A DNA stretch of 64,000 nt from Bacteriovoracales bacterium (GCA_030149295.1 JASBRV010000115.1:21286-85285); one strand, 5' to 3'; counted from the stretch's first letter, positions 25,753 to 36,045 are shown. Notes: a model not told the origin generated them from the sequence alone. Numbers and translations: made by a program.

Positions 25753-27705
25753 CTCTACTTCATTAATTTTACCATTTTTAAAATGTAAACTTGCTAACGA
25801 CTTAAGCCAGATACCATCTTTCAATTTCCACGATCCTGTTTGACCTTTAATTTCTCCAAGCCCTCTGATAGCCATATCGAGTTCATCACGAGATTGATAT
25901 GTCTGACGACTTAAAAGATTAAGGGCAATGCCCATACTATCATATGTTCTTAATTCAATAAGTTTCAAGCTAGAACCATAATTTTTCTTAAAGGACTCTG
26001 AAAAAGACTCTGAAACTTCTTGAACATCATCTCCAACAAAATAAATATTTTTAAATTTATAGCTTTCCTTTTTAAGGCGGCGACTTCTCCAACTTGGTCC
26101 ACCAACAATGGGAATTTGGAAAGCATCATAATAAGTGAAGGTTGGAATAATTTGCACTGCTTCTAAAGGAAAGGCCGGAATAAATACCCAATCAAAATCA
26201 ATTTGTGGTGGTAGAGTCTGCACCCTTCTTGTAGAACGATTTCCCTCTAAACTGTGGATCTCTTCAAGTAACTTAAATTCCTCTGAGCGAGTACGCGGAA
26301 ACTTTAAACCCAATAAGTTCTTGATAGGATCACTAAAATTTGCTGGCTTTTTATCGTAATTATAAAGACCAACGACAGGAAACTTCATTAAATTAGACTT
26401 TCTCCAAAACTCATTTACATAGGCTTTACCTCTTTTAGAGTTTGGATAAACTACAGCGGCACGGGGACCAAATTTTTTCACGATATCGGAAGAAAGTAAT
26501 TGGTCGATTTGAGACTCAATTGAGCCTGGAACTTCTAATAGCAAGTGATCCTTATCTTCCTTATCCATATAAATTTGAGAAAGACTGATAAAGAAAACAC
26601 CACTCTTTTTGGCTACCTCAAACTCCTTCATGGCCTCGTTTGAGAAAAGACCACCTATAACAGCAGACACATAATGCTTTTCCACAAGTTCTTTGATGTG
26701 ATGTGCCCCAACAACTCCACTTCCTTTGGAGTCTCTCACGATAATTTTAAAAGGTGGTAGATCTGGGTTCGATTTTTGATACTTTCTTAAGGCAGCATCA
26801 ATTCCTCTCAGTGCTCGATTTCCATAATCATTCCTATCTCCTGAAAGGGGTAAGACGACTCCGATCGTGAGGGGATCCAATCTAGCGTAATTTTCTACTC
26901 TATAAGTAAAATTTGTTACCAAGGTTTTAATTTCAGGATATTGAGCAAAATTATCATCGATCCATCCAATCAAATCCTTCGCGTCATCCTTTTCTCCGCT
27001 GTAATATATTTTCTCTGCTTCTAAATAGGATAAATATCCAATAACGAAAAACTTTTCATTTTCATATTTTTCAAGAAGCCGATACTTTTGCCCCTGATCG
27101 AGCTGTCGAAACTTATTTAAGAGAAGCTCATAGTTAGAATCGATTCTAAGATCTGAAATCTTTTCCTTTTCTGATAATGTCCAAACTAAAGACTCGATCG
27201 CAATATCTTCGTTGCCCAACTCATTTGCCAGCCGATATCGCAAAACATGAAACTTAACGATTTCATTAGGGCCTAGAGAACGAAATGGCGCGTCTTTTAA
27301 AACTTTGAAAGCCTCTTCACTCATATTTAATCGATAATAAGAGCTAGCCAGATTTAGGCTAATTTGTCCGGTTAGATTTTCATCCTCTTTAGAACTTGTA
27401 AGTGCCTGGTTAAAGTTAAATATCGCCTGTTCATAATTCTCTCTTCCAAAATAAATAACGCCAATAAGATTTCTGCGTAGGGCTTTCTCAGCAGGCATTA
27501 GCTCTGCCTCGTTAAAAGCTTTTAATTGATTTAAGGCGATATCAGCATTTCCTCTTTTAAACTGAGTTTTAATCATTTCAATCTTTTTTAAAAAAGGCTC
27601 AGAATAGAGGTCCTTATTAGAACCACTTGAGATCATTTTGATGCCGCCACAACTAGTGAAAAGCAAACTAAATAGTATTAGGAAAACTTGAGAATAATAC
27701 TTCAT
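25699..27705 (-). CDS. LpoA-like lipoprotein: TPR domain plus periplasmic-binding fold
   Basis: A 668-residue lipoprotein (lipobox LFTSC near residue 20). The N-terminal ~250 residues are TPR helices. The remainder is a type-1 periplasmic-binding fold starting LTIGVVLPLSGDRNDYGNRALRGIDAAL. This is the architecture of LpoA, the outer-membrane activator of PBP1A, and of related penicillin-binding-protein activators; amino-acid-binding receptors are the alternative, but they lack the TPR half. I start at ATG 27705, with a G-rich site 6 nt upstream, rather than the in-frame TTG two codons earlier. It has its own promoter candidate. Confidence 0.82.
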   Translation of the reverse strand: MKYYSQVFLILFSLLFTSCGGIKMISSGSNKDLYSEPFLKKIEMIKTQFKRGNADIALNQLKAFNEAELMPAEKALRRNLIGVIYFGRENYEQAIFNFNQALTSSKEDENLTGQISLNLASSYYRLNMSEEAFKVLKDAPFRSLGPNEIVKFHVLRYRLANELGNEDIAIESLVWTLSEKEKISDLRIDSNYELLLNKFRQLDQGQKYRLLEKYENEKFFVIGYLSYLEAEKIYYSGEKDDAKDLIGWIDDNFAQYPEIKTLVTNFTYRVENYARLDPLTIGVVLPLSGDRNDYGNRALRGIDAALRKYQKSNPDLPPFKIIVRDSKGSGVVGAHHIKELVEKHYVSAVIGGLFSNEAMKEFEVAKKSGVFFISLSQIYMDKEDKDHLLLEVPGSIESQIDQLLSSDIVKKFGPRAAVVYPNSKRGKAYVNEFWRKSNLMKFPVVGLYNYDKKPANFSDPIKNLLGLKFPRTRSEEFKLLEEIHSLEGNRSTRRVQTLPPQIDFDWVFIPAFPLEAVQIIPTFTYYDAFQIPIVGGPSWRSRRLKKESYKFKNIYFVGDDVQEVSESFSESFKKNYGSSLKLIELRTYDSMGIALNLLSRQTYQSRDELDMAIRGLGEIKGQTGSWKLKDGIWLKSLASLHFKNGKINEVELEAQTVKGTEEETPQDS

Positions 27706-27737
27706 TAACAACCCCGAAAATCCATTTCTGAGCCATT

Positions 27738-27767
27738 ATATTACTATCTTAAAGAAATATATTCCAA
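27738..27767 (-). promoter_or_regulatory. Candidate promoter of the LpoA-like gene
   Basis: On the minus strand TTGGAA (27762-27767), an 18-bp spacer and TAATAT (27738-27743) lie about 33 bp before the ATG. The box match is fair and the placement is right for a vegetative promoter. Confidence 0.45.
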
Positions 27768-27773
27768 CCTCTA

Positions 27774-28907
27774 TTAATGGAAAAGGTCTTTCACTTTATC
27801 CAAAAAGCCCCTACTCATTGGATGACTCTTCTCACTATCATCAAGCTCAGAAAGTCTCTTAAAAATCTCCCTTTGCTCCCCAGTCAGCTTAGTCGGGGTT
27901 TCGACATGAATAGTCAAAATAAGATCACCAACTCCATAAGCCCCAAGTTTTTGGATTCCCTTTCCTTTGAGACGCATTTTTTTACCAGATTGAGTGCCCT
28001 CAGGAATGGACATGCTCACTTTTCCATCAAGCGTAGGCACTTCTATCTCATCACCCAATGCCGCTTGAGAAAAGCTAATTGGTATTGTGCAATGAAGATT
28101 AAATCCATCTCGTTCAAATATTGCATGATTCAAGACATTAATAACAACGTATAAATCTCCATCAGGAGCACCCTGGGTACCAGCATCCCCCTCACCAGAG
28201 AGCTTAAGCCTTTGGTTAGAATCGATACCAACTGGAACCTTTACAGCGAGATCAACTTTTTCTCTTTTACGCCCTTGTCCATTACAAGTTCCACAAGGAT
28301 CTTTAACCATTTGGCCGCTTCCCTGACACTTCGGACAAGTCGTCGCTACAGTGAAAAAGCCCTGTTGCCTGCGAACTTCTCCCATCCCTTGGCACATATC
28401 GCATGTAGACGGTTGAGTTCCCGCTTTAGCACCAGAGCCACTACAAGTCCCACACTCAACAAAACGAGTCAGTGAAATATTTTTCTCAGCACCAAAGGCT
28501 GCTTCTTCAAAGGTTACGTCAATTCCCATTTGCAGATCATTTCCTGGTGTTCCACGAGTACGGCGGCGACCACCTCTGCGGCCCCCCCCCAAGATGTCGC
28601 CAAAGATATCTCCGAAGATGTCACCCAAGTCACCAAAGTCGGCACCCTGTCCAAAGCCACCTTGGCCAAAGCCACTCTGGCCATCGACACCTGCATGACC
28701 AAATTGATCATAACGAGCTCTTTTATTTTCATCCAAGAGAACTTCGGCTGCCTCAGAGGCTTCTTTGAACTTTGTTTCTGCCTCTTTGTTATCTGGGTTT
28801 CTATCAGGGTGATGTTTCAAGGCTAACTTTCTATAAGCCTTCTTTATCTCATCCTTTGAAGCCCCTTTTTGAAGGCCTAAAATTTCGTAGTAATCTCTTT
28901 TGCTCAT
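27774..28907 (-). CDS. dnaJ: Chaperone protein DnaJ
   Basis: Hsp40 co-chaperone that delivers substrates to DnaK and stimulates its ATPase. The 377-residue type I protein has a J domain with HPD at residues 33-35, a Gly/Phe-rich region (about 75-110) and four zinc-binding CxxCxGxG motifs ([32 protein letters not shown]). The C-terminal substrate domains follow. It lies 80 bp after dnaK, separated by a terminator hairpin, so part of its transcription is probably attenuated or independent. Confidence 0.98.
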   Translation of the reverse strand: MSKRDYYEILGLQKGASKDEIKKAYRKLALKHHPDRNPDNKEAETKFKEASEAAEVLLDENKRARYDQFGHAGVDGQSGFGQGGFGQGADFGDLGDIFGDIFGDILGGGRRGGRRRTRGTPGNDLQMGIDVTFEEAAFGAEKNISLTRFVECGTCSGSGAKAGTQPSTCDMCQGMGEVRRQQGFFTVATTCPKCQGSGQMVKDPCGTCNGQGRKREKVDLAVKVPVGIDSNQRLKLSGEGDAGTQGAPDGDLYVVINVLNHAIFERDGFNLHCTIPISFSQAALGDEIEVPTLDGKVSMSIPEGTQSGKKMRLKGKGIQKLGAYGVGDLILTIHVETPTKLTGEQREIFKRLSELDDSEKSHPMSRGFLDKVKDLFH

Positions 28908-28926
28908 CTCAACAACCTAATTCAAC

Positions 28927-28968
28927 TTTTTTGAATTCAAAAAAAGAAAGGGCACAGAACCTGTGCCC
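28927..28968 (-). terminator. Intrinsic terminator after dnaK, with adjoining palindrome
   Basis: On the minus strand an 8-bp GC-rich stem, GGGCACAG/CTGTGCCC (28950-28968, 3-nt loop), is followed by TTTCTTTTTTT. Directly beyond is a perfect 18-bp palindrome centred on GAATTC (28927-28944). It sits 19 bp after the dnaK stop and 20 bp before the dnaJ ATG, so it should lower dnaJ relative to dnaK. Confidence 0.85.
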
Positions 28969-28987
28969 TCCTCACTCAATCTATTTA

Positions 28988-30913
28988 TTAAACTTCTTTA
29001 AAGTCGGCATCGACAACATCGTCATCGTCTTTCTTCTCAGACCCACCAGCTTGTTGTTGCTGTCCAGCCTCAGGACCAGCCTGGCCTTCGGCACCTGGTG
29101 CACCACCAGCTTGTTGATACATTTCTGTCGCTACTTTATGAGTCACATTTTGAAGTGCTTCAGAAGCAGCTTTTAATTCATCAACAGTTTCAGCTTCAAG
29201 CTTACCTTTTGCTTCGGTGATGGCTTTTTCAACTTCAGCTTTCGCATCATCAGAGATTTTGCCTTCTCCATCTTTAAGCATCTTTTCAGCGGCAAGGATC
29301 ATCGCATCGAGACTATTTCTTGTGTCAACAATTTCACGACGCTTTTGATCATCCTCTTTATTTTCTTCTGCCTCACGAACCATTCTTTCGATTTCTTCAT
29401 CAGTAAGACCTGAACCAGCAGTGATTTTTATTTCCTGTGATTTACCAGTTGCTTTGTCTACCGCACTAACATTCACGATACCGTTAGCGTCGATATCAAA
29501 AGTAACTTCAATTTGAGGAACACCACGTGGAGCTGGAGAAATTCCTGTAAGATCAAATTTCCCAAGAGTCTTATTGTCTTTTGAAAATTCCCGTTCCCCT
29601 TGAAGCACATGAATACTAACAGCTGGTTGATTATCAGCAGCTGTTGAGAAGACTTGAGACTTTTTCGTAGGAATAGTCGTATTCTTCTCGATGATCTTAG
29701 TCATAACACCACCGAGAGTCTCAATACCGAGAGAAAGTGGAGTCACATCAAGAAGAAGAACATCTTTTACGTCACCAGCAAGAACCCCACCTTGAATGGC
29801 CGCACCGGCAGCAACAACTTCATCAGGATTAACACCTTTAGAAGCTTCTTTTCCAAAGATTTCTTTCACTCTTTCTTGAACCGCAGGGATACGAGTTGAA
29901 CCACCTACTAGGATCACTTCATGAATTTCATTCTTAGAAAGCCCTGAATCCTTAATTGCTGTTTCACATGGTGTTGCAAGGGCCTGAAGGTGATCGGCAA
30001 TTAATGACTCAAACTTCGCTCTACTTAGATTGATGTTAAGGTGCTTAGGACCAGAAGCATCAGCTGTAATAAAGGGAAGGTTAATATCAGTGCTTGATGT
30101 AGTTGAAAGCTCGTGCTTAGCTTTCTCAGCAGCTTCTTTTAATCTTTGAAGGGCCATTTGATCTTTTCTCAGATCAACACCTTCTTGTGATTTAAATTCA
30201 TCAGCAAGAAAATTAATGATTTGCTCATCAAAGTTTTCACCACCAAGGAAAGTGTCTCCATTGGTAGACTTAACTTCAAAAACTCCATCACCTGTAATTT
30301 CTAGAATTGAAATATCAAAAGTACCACCACCGAGGTCAAAAACTGCAATATTTTTATCTTGCTTGGAGTCAAGTCCATAAGCAAGTGCCGCAGCTGTAGG
30401 CTCGTTAACAATACGCTTTACATCAAGACCCGCAATACGGCCGGCATCTTTTGTTGCCTGTCTTTGAGCATCATTAAAGTAAGCAGGAACAGTAATAACA
30501 GCTTCTGTAACTTCTTCTCCAAGGTAATCCTCAGCAGACTTTTTCATCTTTTGAAGAACTTTTGCAGAAATTTCTTGGGCAGACATTTCTTTACCATCTA
30601 CTCTCACCCAAGCATCGCCATTTTTATTAGCAAAAATTTCAAAAGGTGCAACCTCAGAAAATTTCTTTGCTTCAGGGGTATCAAATTTACGTCCAATAAG
30701 ACGCTTAATCCCGTATAAAGTTTTACTCGGATTAGTTACAGCTTGGCGCTTTGCCACCTGTCCAACTAAAACCTCATCATTTTTACCAAATCCAATTACA
30801 GAAGGTGTGGTGTTGTGCCCTTCACTGTTAGGAACAATTTTGTATTTTCCGTTTTCTAGAACGGCCACACAAGAGTTCGTTGTACCTAAGTCAATTCCAA
30901 TAATCTTACCCAT
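28988..30913 (-). CDS. dnaK: Chaperone protein DnaK (Hsp70)
   Basis: ATP-driven cytoplasmic chaperone. The 641-residue protein begins [21 protein letters not shown] and contains [35 protein letters not shown] and [11 protein letters not shown], and the linker [18 protein letters not shown] before the substrate domain. The disordered tail is Gln/Gly-rich and ends in [13 protein letters not shown], close to the canonical bacterial end. AAGGAG lies before the ATG. It is second in the grpE-dnaK-dnaJ order. Confidence 0.99.
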   Translation of the reverse strand: MGKIIGIDLGTTNSCVAVLENGKYKIVPNSEGHNTTPSVIGFGKNDEVLVGQVAKRQAVTNPSKTLYGIKRLIGRKFDTPEAKKFSEVAPFEIFANKNGDAWVRVDGKEMSAQEISAKVLQKMKKSAEDYLGEEVTEAVITVPAYFNDAQRQATKDAGRIAGLDVKRIVNEPTAAALAYGLDSKQDKNIAVFDLGGGTFDISILEITGDGVFEVKSTNGDTFLGGENFDEQIINFLADEFKSQEGVDLRKDQMALQRLKEAAEKAKHELSTTSSTDINLPFITADASGPKHLNINLSRAKFESLIADHLQALATPCETAIKDSGLSKNEIHEVILVGGSTRIPAVQERVKEIFGKEASKGVNPDEVVAAGAAIQGGVLAGDVKDVLLLDVTPLSLGIETLGGVMTKIIEKNTTIPTKKSQVFSTAADNQPAVSIHVLQGEREFSKDNKTLGKFDLTGISPAPRGVPQIEVTFDIDANGIVNVSAVDKATGKSQEIKITAGSGLTDEEIERMVREAEENKEDDQKRREIVDTRNSLDAMILAAEKMLKDGEGKISDDAKAEVEKAITEAKGKLEAETVDELKAASEALQNVTHKVATEMYQQAGGAPGAEGQAGPEAGQQQQAGGSEKKDDDDVVDADFKEV

Positions 30914-30934
30914 TGTAGTTCTCCTTATAAAATT

Positions 30935-31492
30935 TTAATCGTTTTTCGCAATAACAACTTTAGCCGCTCTTAACAATCTTCCATTGAGTTTATAGCCATG
31001 TTGAAAAACTTGAATGATTTCTTGATCTTCTTTTCCTTCAGCTGGCTGCTGAGCCATTGCCTCGTGAAAGTTTGGATCAAAAGTTTCTCCAAGCGATTCA
31101 ACTTTTTCTAATCCATTATTTTTTAAAACATCTAAAAACTGTTTCCTTACCATCTCAATTCCACTAACGATGTTTTTAACTTTCTCGTCCTCATCATTAG
31201 CAAGGGCATCAACAGTTCTATCAAAATTATCTACTACCTCAATCAATCCATTTAAAATCTTTTCATTTCCATATTTAATAAGGTTGTCTTTTTCTCGATC
31301 AAACCTTTTTTTCATATTGTCCATTTCAGCCGCAAGATAATAAAACTTTGCTTTAAAATCTTCCTGCTCAGGATTCTCTTCTTCATTTTCTTGAGAGTCC
31401 TCTACAACTTCTGGCTCTTTTGCTTCAATTTCCTCTTCAGCTAGCTCTTCTTTTTCGACGACAACTTCTTCTGGCTTCTCTTGATCTGTCAT
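30935..31492 (-). CDS. grpE: Nucleotide exchange factor GrpE
   Basis: Releases ADP from DnaK. The 185-residue form starting at ATG 31492 (MTDQEKPEEV) has a Glu-rich N-terminus, the long dimerising helix (YYLAAEMDNMKKRFDRE) and the beta-domain ending QVFQHGYKLNGRLLRAAKVVIAK. A longer in-frame start at 31564 would begin inside the heat-shock-like promoter and adds 24 non-conserved residues, so I reject it; AAGGA stands 10-11 nt before the chosen ATG. It is first in the chaperone operon. Confidence 0.95.
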   Translation of the reverse strand: MTDQEKPEEVVVEKEELAEEEIEAKEPEVVEDSQENEEENPEQEDFKAKFYYLAAEMDNMKKRFDREKDNLIKYGNEKILNGLIEVVDNFDRTVDALANDEDEKVKNIVSGIEMVRKQFLDVLKNNGLEKVESLGETFDPNFHEAMAQQPAEGKEDQEIIQVFQHGYKLNGRLLRAAKVVIAKND

Positions 31493-31537
31493 ATACAAAT
31501 TCGTCCTTTTTCGCGGTTCAATCGTTCTTATCCTACA

Positions 31538-31564
31538 AGATGGTATGGAACTTGCGGGTGTCAA
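31538..31564 (-). promoter_or_regulatory. Candidate sigma-32-type promoter of grpE-dnaK-dnaJ
   Basis: On the minus strand TTGACA (31559-31564), 13 bp, then TACCATCT (31538-31545) resembles the sigma-32 pattern CTTGAAA-N13/14-CCCCATnT. There is no CIRCE inverted repeat, so HrcA control is not indicated. The match is partial, and a vegetative promoter sharing the TTGACA is possible. Confidence 0.4.
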
Positions 31565-31617
31565 TGTTAGACCTAAAAAAGTCTGACAGCAAGCAGATAA
31601 CCCATTGATATTACTGA

Positions 31618-32742
31618 TTATTTTTGAGCGGAAAATATTTGCTGCATCAACCCATCAAGAATAAGAAAGCCTGGGCTTTTAAGCCTCAATGATTTTCCCT
31701 CAAGTTCTGCCCACCCCTCATCGACCCACTTTTTAAAAAGTTTTTGGAGGTTATTCCACTCTTCAGTATCAAAATGATCTTCGGCCCTAATTCCTTCATC
31801 TATTCTCAAGGCCATATATAACTTTTCCAATTGGAAAGAGTCTTTATCCAAAATCTCTTTTTCAAATCTTGGAGTTTTGGACTTCCACTTATAGCGAGTT
31901 TTAGTTTCACAGAGAAACCCCACAGCGCTTGGACCTAGGGCAGCCACTGATCTTGACTTCCAATAAGAAAGATTATGCCTCGACTGCCTTCCCGCTTTGG
32001 CAAAGTTTGAAACTTCGTAGTGATTAAAACCTCGCTCCTTAAGAGTTTTAGCCACAAGGAGATACTCTTGTTCAATAAATTCTTCTGAAGGAAGAAACTT
32101 TTTATGAGGATAGCCTGCCTTAGCTGTAAGGATATAAAGAGATAAATGCTCAGGCTCGAATGACAAAATATCGTTTAGCTCTGCTTTTATATCTCTTTTG
32201 TTTTCTTCACTCCAGGGTAGACCAAGCATAAAATCAACAGAGAATGGGACTCCTAGCTCTTTAAAGTAGTGAAGTGTCTCATAAACTTCCTCCACGGTGT
32301 GGATACGATCCAGCAACTTTAAGTAATCCGGTCTCAAAGACTGGGTTCCAAGAGAGAATCTATTTATGCCAAAATCTCTCCATGCCTTAATACCTTCGGG
32401 CGTCCAACTGCCTGGATTAACTTCAAGAGTAAACTCTCCCTCTGGTTTTAATTGAACTCCACTATCGTGCAACAGCTTCTCTAAATATGTCGCCCCCCTT
32501 TTACCCCAAAGAGAAGGCGTCCCTCCTCCTATATAAAGCGTCTCAAGCTCTCCAAGGACAGCATCATTTTCATTCAAAAACCTTTGATGTTCCTGATGCA
32601 TTTCATAGAAAAGCTTCTCAAAACCATCATAATCACCCTCTTGAGGAATGATTTTATAAAAATCACAGTAGTTACAGAGATGGCGACAAAAGGGAAAGTG
32701 AATATAAAGAGAGTTAATTTGGTGGACAGTAGCTCCTTCCAT
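31618..32742 (-). CDS. hemW: HemW-type radical SAM protein (oxygen-independent coproporphyrinogen oxidase-like)
   Basis: A radical SAM protein of 374 residues with the cluster motif at Cys19, Cys23 and Cys26 (FCRHLCNYC, CX3CX2C), then YIGGGTPSLW and the RFSLGTQS segment. HemW proteins act as haem chaperones, whereas true HemN oxidases are longer (about 450 residues) and carry a further conserved Cys just after the motif. Length and the absence of that Cys favour HemW. The ATG at 32742 has no clear ribosome site upstream. It is divergent from the M16 protease gene. Confidence 0.85.
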   Translation of the reverse strand: MEGATVHQINSLYIHFPFCRHLCNYCDFYKIIPQEGDYDGFEKLFYEMHQEHQRFLNENDAVLGELETLYIGGGTPSLWGKRGATYLEKLLHDSGVQLKPEGEFTLEVNPGSWTPEGIKAWRDFGINRFSLGTQSLRPDYLKLLDRIHTVEEVYETLHYFKELGVPFSVDFMLGLPWSEENKRDIKAELNDILSFEPEHLSLYILTAKAGYPHKKFLPSEEFIEQEYLLVAKTLKERGFNHYEVSNFAKAGRQSRHNLSYWKSRSVAALGPSAVGFLCETKTRYKWKSKTPRFEKEILDKDSFQLEKLYMALRIDEGIRAEDHFDTEEWNNLQKLFKKWVDEGWAELEGKSLRLKSPGFLILDGLMQQIFSAQK

Positions 32743-32772
32743 TATTGGTATGGTCTTCGTGTACGAATACTC

Positions 32773-32778
32773 TATAAT
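32773..32778 (+). promoter_or_regulatory. Candidate -10 box of the M16 protease gene
   Basis: A perfect TATAAT lies 44 bp before the ATG of the M16 gene. No good -35 sits at 16-18 bp, so this may be an activator-dependent or weak promoter. AAAGGA precedes the ATG. Confidence 0.4.
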
Positions 32779-32822
32779 GATTAACAGTCTTCCCCCAAAC
32801 GGAAAAAAAAAGGAAAGTCTCT

Positions 32823-35396
32823 ATGCAGCATGAGCTGATCACTTTAAAAAATAATCTCCAAACCCTCTTTGTTCACTCACCAGGTAGCACGGCCGCTTCA
32901 GCCCAAATGTGGTTTCGTGCCGGTTCAGCACTTGAAGAGAAAGAACATCATGGAATCGCTCACTTTTTAGAGCATATGTTTTTTAAAGGAACCGAAAAGA
33001 GACCTGGTGCGGCCATCGCTCACGATGTGGAAAGTTTTGGCGGAGAAATCAATGCTTTCACTAGCTTTGACTATACTTGCTACTACATCAACACACCAAA
33101 TAGTGAAATCAAACAGACGACAGAGATTCTACTCGATATGGTTTCCAATCCGATGTTCAAAGAAGATGACCTTATTCCCGAGCGCGGTGTCGTCTTCGAG
33201 GAATATAGACGCACTATTGATAACCCAAATCAATATTCCTTTCTAAAACTTCAAAATAGCGCTTTTAGTGGTGGTTATGCTCATCCGATTTTAGGAAATG
33301 AAAAAACAATTCTTAACTTTAGTCGTGAACAACTGACTCATTTTAGAGAAAAGTTTTATAATCTTAGCAACTCACTCTTTGTTATTGCGGGAGACCTAAA
33401 AGACAAGGAGGAGATCATCAAAACCATTGAAGGGTTTCAACTTCCCAGAGGGCCTAGGACACAGTTTCCTGAGTTCAAACTTCAAAACAAATCAACCACA
33501 GAGATTCACGAAAAAGATACTCATATGGTTCAAATGAGCATATGCCTTCAAGCACCAAAATTTGAAGAACCCCAAGCTCCGCAAGAAGATCTGGCTATTA
33601 ACTGCCTAGGGCATGGAGAATCAAGTCGTCTCTATCAAGAACTTGTAGCTAATGATGGTCTTGCCTCTAGCTGTGGTACTTCGACAATGTTCATGAATAA
33701 AGGTGGCCTTCATTATTTGAAATTTGTTTTTCCCGTCGAAAATATCAAAAAAGTTTTTACCCAATTGGAAAATACGCTTTTAAAAACCTTAAGCGAAGGA
33801 ATCACTGACGAAGAAATCCAAAAGATCAAAAATCAATACATTGCCTCAAAAGTTTACGATATGGAGTCTTTGGAATCCTATGCCTTTTCATTGGGTCATT
33901 CTTTTGCTTCCACTGGAGATATTGGAAGTGAGGACGAATTCATCCAAAGAATTAAAAAGACGACGCTAACTGAAGTTAATGATGCACTCAAGAGAATGTT
34001 TAAGAGAAGTCTTCACTTAAGTGTTCAATTCCCTGATGGTAAAGCAACGACCTCCATTCAAAAAGACGTTAAGAATTTTCAACAGAAACTTGAAAAGAAA
34101 ATTAAAGCCTTAAAAGGAAGTCATCCCAAACTGTCCAAACCCACAGTTTCAAAATTTGATTCTCAGGTACAGTTGTATCAAGTCAAACCTGGGATCAAAT
34201 TTCTTTATCGACAAAACACTCTTAATCCAACGTTTGTTCTTCATGCCTATCTTAAAGGTGGAATTACTGAAGAGAATAAGCAAAATAATGGACTATACCA
34301 ACTTATCAGCTCCACCATCACTAAAGGCTATAAGAAAGTTGATTATCGTGATCTAAAAAATGAAATGGACAACCTCTCCGCATCACTGTCCGCCTTTAGC
34401 GGTAAAAATGCCTACGGCTTAACAATGCATGGCCAAAGCGAACACTTCAACACTCTCGTTGAGCACTTTAATGGAAGCTTACTTGAACCAACCTTTAAAG
34501 GTCTCCACATCAAACAAGAGAAGGAGATGACCAAAAGGGCGATTCTCAATTATCAAAAAGACCCGGTTAAACAGTGCTTTCGATTAGTCGCTGAGACTTT
34601 TTTTCACGGCCATCCTTACGCTATGCCCATTATGGGAGACTTAAATTCTATTAAGAAGTTAAATGGAAAGCTTGTTAAAGAAACCCATCAAAAGAATTTA
34701 CGAAACAAAGAAATTCTTATTACCTATTGTGGTGATAAAAGTTTTGATGAAGTTTATTTTAAACTTGAACCACTATTTGATAGCCTCAAATCACGAAAAG
34801 AAAAGCCACCCAAACAAGGAACCACCAAGCCAAAAAGTGGACAAAGTTCTTACTTAGCTTTTGATCGTGAACAAACTCAAATTTTTCTGGGCATTCCCTC
34901 CAAACCTCTTGGTCACAAGGACAATATCATTTTAAAAATGTTAACCACTCATCTTTCTGGTCAAAGCTCAGAGCTATTCGTTGAAGTAAGAGACAGACAA
35001 GGACTATGCTACACGGCCCAGCCCATTCACTTCACTGCTCTTGAGGCAGGATACTGGGGAATCTACATGGCTTCGGGTCATGATAAAGTTCCCGCTGCAA
35101 TAAAGGCCCTCGAGGATATCATCTCAAGACTAAGGGACGACTCCTTGTCAGAGGATGAATTTTTAAGAATTAAAAAGATGATAGCAGGTCAAAGTCTCTT
35201 AAATATTCAAACCAATGACGACTACGCCAACATTTATTCAGTAACAACTCTTCAAGGAAAAGGTTTAGACTATTATCACCAAACCAATAAAAACGTAGAA
35301 TCTTTAACCTATGAAAATTTCAAAAAGAGTCTTAAAAGAATCCTCTCGCAAAAGTGGTCTAAAGTTATTGTTGGGAGAGAGGATATTGAGATTTAA
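32823..35396 (+). CDS. M16 family zinc metallopeptidase, two-domain form
   Basis: An 857-residue protein with two M16 halves. The N-terminal half has the inverted zinc motif HFLEH (His47, Glu50, His51) and the downstream Glu at about 126-127 (VVFEEYRR), so it should be active. The C-terminal half has the fold-typical ending (ELFVEVRDRQGLCYTAQP...GYWGIYMASG) but no zinc motif. This mirrors pitrilysin-like and tandem M16 proteases, where the second half shapes the chamber. No signal peptide is present, so it is cytoplasmic unless exported otherwise. The stop is interlocked with the convergent gene in TTAA. Confidence 0.92.
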   Translation: MQHELITLKNNLQTLFVHSPGSTAASAQMWFRAGSALEEKEHHGIAHFLEHMFFKGTEKRPGAAIAHDVESFGGEINAFTSFDYTCYYINTPNSEIKQTTEILLDMVSNPMFKEDDLIPERGVVFEEYRRTIDNPNQYSFLKLQNSAFSGGYAHPILGNEKTILNFSREQLTHFREKFYNLSNSLFVIAGDLKDKEEIIKTIEGFQLPRGPRTQFPEFKLQNKSTTEIHEKDTHMVQMSICLQAPKFEEPQAPQEDLAINCLGHGESSRLYQELVANDGLASSCGTSTMFMNKGGLHYLKFVFPVENIKKVFTQLENTLLKTLSEGITDEEIQKIKNQYIASKVYDMESLESYAFSLGHSFASTGDIGSEDEFIQRIKKTTLTEVNDALKRMFKRSLHLSVQFPDGKATTSIQKDVKNFQQKLEKKIKALKGSHPKLSKPTVSKFDSQVQLYQVKPGIKFLYRQNTLNPTFVLHAYLKGGITEENKQNNGLYQLISSTITKGYKKVDYRDLKNEMDNLSASLSAFSGKNAYGLTMHGQSEHFNTLVEHFNGSLLEPTFKGLHIKQEKEMTKRAILNYQKDPVKQCFRLVAETFFHGHPYAMPIMGDLNSIKKLNGKLVKETHQKNLRNKEILITYCGDKSFDEVYFKLEPLFDSLKSRKEKPPKQGTTKPKSGQSSYLAFDREQTQIFLGIPSKPLGHKDNIILKMLTTHLSGQSSELFVEVRDRQGLCYTAQPIHFTALEAGYWGIYMASGHDKVPAAIKALEDIISRLRDDSLSEDEFLRIKKMIAGQSLLNIQTNDDYANIYSVTTLQGKGLDYYHQTNKNVESLTYENFKKSLKRILSQKWSKVIVGREDIEI

Positions 35397-35944
35397 CCTG
35401 CTATTTTTTTAGCAGTAATTAGATAGGCAGAGTCTGATAAATCATCACGACCAATTGTTTTGGCCGAGACTAGGTTCATCACGGTTGTTAATTCATCAAA
35501 ACGACATGAAATTAACTTAAAAAATGAAGGAATGTCGTAAGCCTGGGGAACCTCCGAGTCGAGCCGATGGTAAGCCGTCTGGCCTAATTCCTGATAATAA
35601 CTTGTATCAAGAATTTTTTTGTTGAGAGATTCCGAAAAAAAGCCACAGATTAAAAGGGCAGTATCACCAATATCTTTGAGTGTTCTTTTTCTTTCTTCTT
35701 TTGCCATTTGCGAAGTTTTCAAAAGTTTTATGCCAAGAATTTTGTCACGTACTTTTCCCTCTTCTTTTTCAAAATATTTATCTGCTTCCCCAAATTTATC
35801 CATAACCAAACTGGAGTAATAAATGGTTTCTGTGGGAAGAGGGCTTTCCGACTTTGCATTGATCTCTTGCAGCTGATTATAGAAATAGGTCTGAAGAGAA
35901 GATTCTAGAGTAAAAGATTTTGATTGTTGATCACCACTGGACAC
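35393..35944 (-). CDS. Conserved-looking hypothetical protein
   Basis: Not recognised. I start at GTG 35944 because GGAGG lies 8 nt upstream; the longer frame begins at a TTG inside that ribosome site. The 183-residue product is mainly helical and soluble, with no signal peptide or membrane helix. It has a Lys/Glu-rich middle and a single-copy segment LISCRFDELTTVMNLVSA. It is transcribed alone, convergent with the M16 protease (4-nt overlap) and divergent from the methylmalonyl-CoA mutase gene. Function unknown. Confidence 0.65.
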   Translation of the reverse strand: MSSGDQQSKSFTLESSLQTYFYNQLQEINAKSESPLPTETIYYSSLVMDKFGEADKYFEKEEGKVRDKILGIKLLKTSQMAKEERKRTLKDIGDTALLICGFFSESLNKKILDTSYYQELGQTAYHRLDSEVPQAYDIPSFFKLISCRFDELTTVMNLVSAKTIGRDDLSDSAYLITAKKIAG

Positions 35945-36045
35945 GAAAAATACCTCCAAGTTTCAACGACTTCACCCTCTAATTTTATCAGAAGTTGGGC
36001 CCTGTGCAGCAAAATTGGCAAATCCTGCCTAATTTCAACCCTTTC

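Noticed and set aside
31493..31564. Longer start for grpE
   Set aside because: The extra codons overlap a promoter-like sequence and are unlike GrpE N-termini; the ATG at 31492 has a better placed ribosome site.
31493..31617. CIRCE element expected before a dnaK operon
   Set aside because: No TTAGCACTC inverted repeat is present on either strand.
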